Source of the DNA: Setaria digitata
Lineage: Eukaryota; Nematoda; Chromadorea; Rhabditida; Setariidae
Direction: 5' to 3'
Assembly (NCBI GenBank): GCA_003640385.1
Contig: RCAB01000037.1
Coordinates: 62,001-126,000, forward strand
Length of the DNA: 64,000 nt
A program made the position numbers and the translations under genes. Shown here piece after piece: positions 62,201 through 64,000 of the stretch. The notes under the pieces were generated by a model. It did no database searches, was not told the DNA's origin, and was given only the letters and a program-made list of their open reading frames with translations. The stretch's first letter is position 1. Every line of letters begins with the position of its first letter.

Positions 62201-63300
62201 TGAGTAAAAAATAAAATGGAACAAACTTCTGAACTAACAAACACAATTTAGGGAAAAGGAAAATTTTGAGTTCTTGAAAAAATCGATAGCTTTAAGAGTT
62301 GCTCTGAGAAGTATTAGAAATAACTTTTTAATTCGCCTTATTCGAATTAAAATTTGAAATTTTATTTCAGAACAAGAGAAAGTACAGAAATTGGTGTGAT
62401 GGCCAAATATTACTTAACCCTAAAATGAGAGAGATTTTTTCAGGTAGAGAAGAGTGCCATTTTCCTAGCCAGTCAGTTAATAAAGCCCGTTCGAACTTTT
62501 GAAAGTCCTGACTGACAAATGGACTAAATGAACAACTGCTGCTTTGAATCCAACAAGAGGAGACTACTGACATGGCAATGTTTGTCTGAAAACGAACGAA
62601 AAGTATACAGGCATACATAAAAGCGTAAACTGCGTCAGAATCAAGTAGATTCAACGTGGACCAGAAGGAAATGAGTTAGTTCAGTCGGACCAGGTAATTA
62701 GTTTGATGCGAATTAGCATGAGGTTGGCCGAAACCGAGTTCCGAGCAAATTCAGTGTGAGTTAGACGGTAGCGTTTACAGTCAAAACAAATAAGGACTGG
62801 GAGAGAAGTTAGCACTGATGACTCTTTACTCGAGAAATGATCTGATGAAATAATCGAGAGAATGAATCGCCGAATCACCAAGGGAGCTGTAAAACAGATG
62901 CAGCGAACCAAATGAAGGCACCTCTCAGGACTCCCGGTGCTTTCTGTTTTTGCTCTGATGTCACCAGTCTTTTATTCAAATGGAAATTTCTGGAACGGTC
63001 AACAGCTTTCGGTAGTTACAGTGTTGGCGAGCGTTCTGAGAGCTTCAAGAGATTAGCTGCAGTTGAGCTGTTAGATGCAGTGAACTAGAAGCTGACTAAT
63101 TAATGCACTCGCATACCTTCCACCACTTGCTAACTGGCATCGTACCTCGGATCTTCCCTTAGAGACAATTCCCGATGGAATCTACCAGACCTGTAGGGAC
63201 TGTTTGGAAATTTCAGGAACGAGTGGAGCTGCAGCAAAGTACTCGGAAGTAACCAGGGGAAGATATCAGGACTGTCAGAAGTATGTGCCGGCTAGAGGGA
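56262..63300. other. Gene-poor stretch
   Basis: About 7 kb of AT-rich DNA with short frames only, and a T run at 61618-61639. A 65-codon frame at 57562-57759 (+) has a hydrophobic start but no splice or similarity support. I see no convincing gene. Confidence 0.5.
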
Positions 63301-63698
63301 CGGCAGAGAAAGGGGAATTAAAGAAGGATACCGCAGTTATGGGTTGAGAAAATAGTTAGATAATCACAGGAAGCAGTTGCGACAGGGAGTGAGAGAGAGA
63401 GGAGAGAGCAGTGTGGCAGTGGTGTAAGAAATTCATGTGGGACGGTTGGTAGTGTGAGTGCTCGAGGGAGTAGCTGTTGCGGGTAGGGTAGGGTAGTTTA
63501 CCCTTCCCTGTTAGGTTTTGCTTACATAGGACAAGTTGTCCCATGAGCTGCTTACCAGCACATAGCCGGACAAACCTAAAAGTAATTCTGTTTTTGAGAT
63601 GTCTGGAACTGAATTAGACTACTAGTAATGGTGGTGAGTGATAATTGTTGCTTATCATTGATAGATATCGGTAATTAACTAATGTTAAGGTGTAGAAA
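63301..63698 (+). promoter_or_regulatory. Probable 5' region of the TOG-domain gene
   Basis: Composition becomes clearly richer in G, with GAGAGA-type repeats near 63383-63409 and GGGTAG repeats near 63481-63495, just before the first coding exon. A GTGTAG lies 4 bp before the ATG. Promoter or 5' UTR is inferred from position. Confidence 0.3.
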
Positions 63699-63890
63699 AT
63701 GGATGGATGTGCATTGCTGAATGAAGTAAATATAATAGGTTGCTTGCCCACTGGCTTCTTCGAGAGTATCCGATCACCGAGATGGACCGAAAGGCGAGAC
63801 ACACTGTTAGCACTTATCGATATCTTATCTCAGTATCCTCGAATCGATCCCAAAATAAAATACAATGAAATAGTTTCTGAGTTAAAATTG
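63699..63890 (+). CDS. zyg-9: ZYG-9/XMAP215 (CKAP5) microtubule polymerase, first exon
   Basis: Sixty-four codons from ATG to a GTTAGT donor at 63891; the gene runs off the right edge. The translation contains LNEVNIIGCLPTGFF, then SPRWTERRDTLLALIDIL, matching the beginning of a TOG domain (family pattern VDILxKLP, then KWQERKEALxALL). As in C. elegans ZYG-9, this TOG starts within ten residues of the N terminus, unlike human CKAP5 where a different TOG comes first. The protein adds tubulin at microtubule plus ends and acts with TACC at centrosomes. No second exon could be placed in the last 110 bp. Because only part of one TOG is visible, another TOG protein (CLASP-type) is less likely but possible. 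Confidence 0.75.
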
Positions 63891-64000
63891 GTTAGTGCAT
63901 TTCACTCATTCATTCCCTCGAAGCACTTGACATAATCTGCGGTGTTTTTGCTCACTAGCTGAAGCTATGCAAGATTTATGGTCATTAAATGAAGCCAGTA

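Overview
This window is nuclear DNA of a nematode, most likely a clade III (filarial or other spirurid) worm. The genes are split into many 50-300 bp exons by short AT-rich GT-AG introns. Intergenic DNA is AT-rich with homopolymer runs. Several first exons follow pyrimidine tracts ending in AG, as expected for spliced-leader trans-splicing. The products read as worm proteins: a LIN-31-type forkhead factor, a nematode-type enolase and a TTBK-like kinase. Species cannot be fixed from this sequence alone.

Layout: 548-3745 (-) lin-31/FoxB forkhead gene. 3.7-8.8 kb is gene-poor, with a GC-richer patch about 0.4 kb upstream of lin-31. 8.8-10.05 kb (-) holds fragments of one or two unrecognised genes, one with a C2-like tail. 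10746-16870 (-) is the complete 22-exon MTR4 RNA helicase. 17899-20298 (-) is a TTBK/CK1-like kinase. 20739-23083 (+) is enolase, divergent from the kinase. 23952-30550 (-) is a 24-exon CIP2A-like gene. 32329-35207 (-) is PIG-A. 36183-41395 (-) is THOC1. 43202-45096 (-) is a secreted protein of no family I recognise. 45.1-51.4 kb shows no gene. 51414-52684 (+) is a Ly6-like, probably GPI-anchored protein. 54133-56236 (-) is a heparan sulfate 3-O-sulfotransferase. 56.2-63.7 kb is gene-poor. 63699 to the right edge (+) is the first coding exon of a TOG-domain ZYG-9/XMAP215 gene.

Gene models were built by hand: each exon was joined at GT/AG sites, checked for reading phase, and compared with remembered family sequence. 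For MTR4 (1051 codons), THOC1 (656), PIG-A (451), CIP2A-like (913), the kinase (347), the sulfotransferase (331) and lin-31 (203), all phases close. Enolase is the exception: the exon 2/3 junction has no AG acceptor in the window.

Functions are mostly housekeeping and unrelated: nuclear RNA decay (MTR4), mRNA export (THOC1), GPI-anchor synthesis (PIG-A), glycolysis (enolase), heparan sulfate editing, and PP2A control (CIP2A-like). THOC1, PIG-A and the CIP2A-like gene lie head to tail with 1.0-1.8 kb gaps, so a loose operon is possible but not shown. The least explained coding items are the 251-residue secreted protein, the CIP2A-like gene with its 9-nt microexon, and the fragments at 8.8-10.05 kb.
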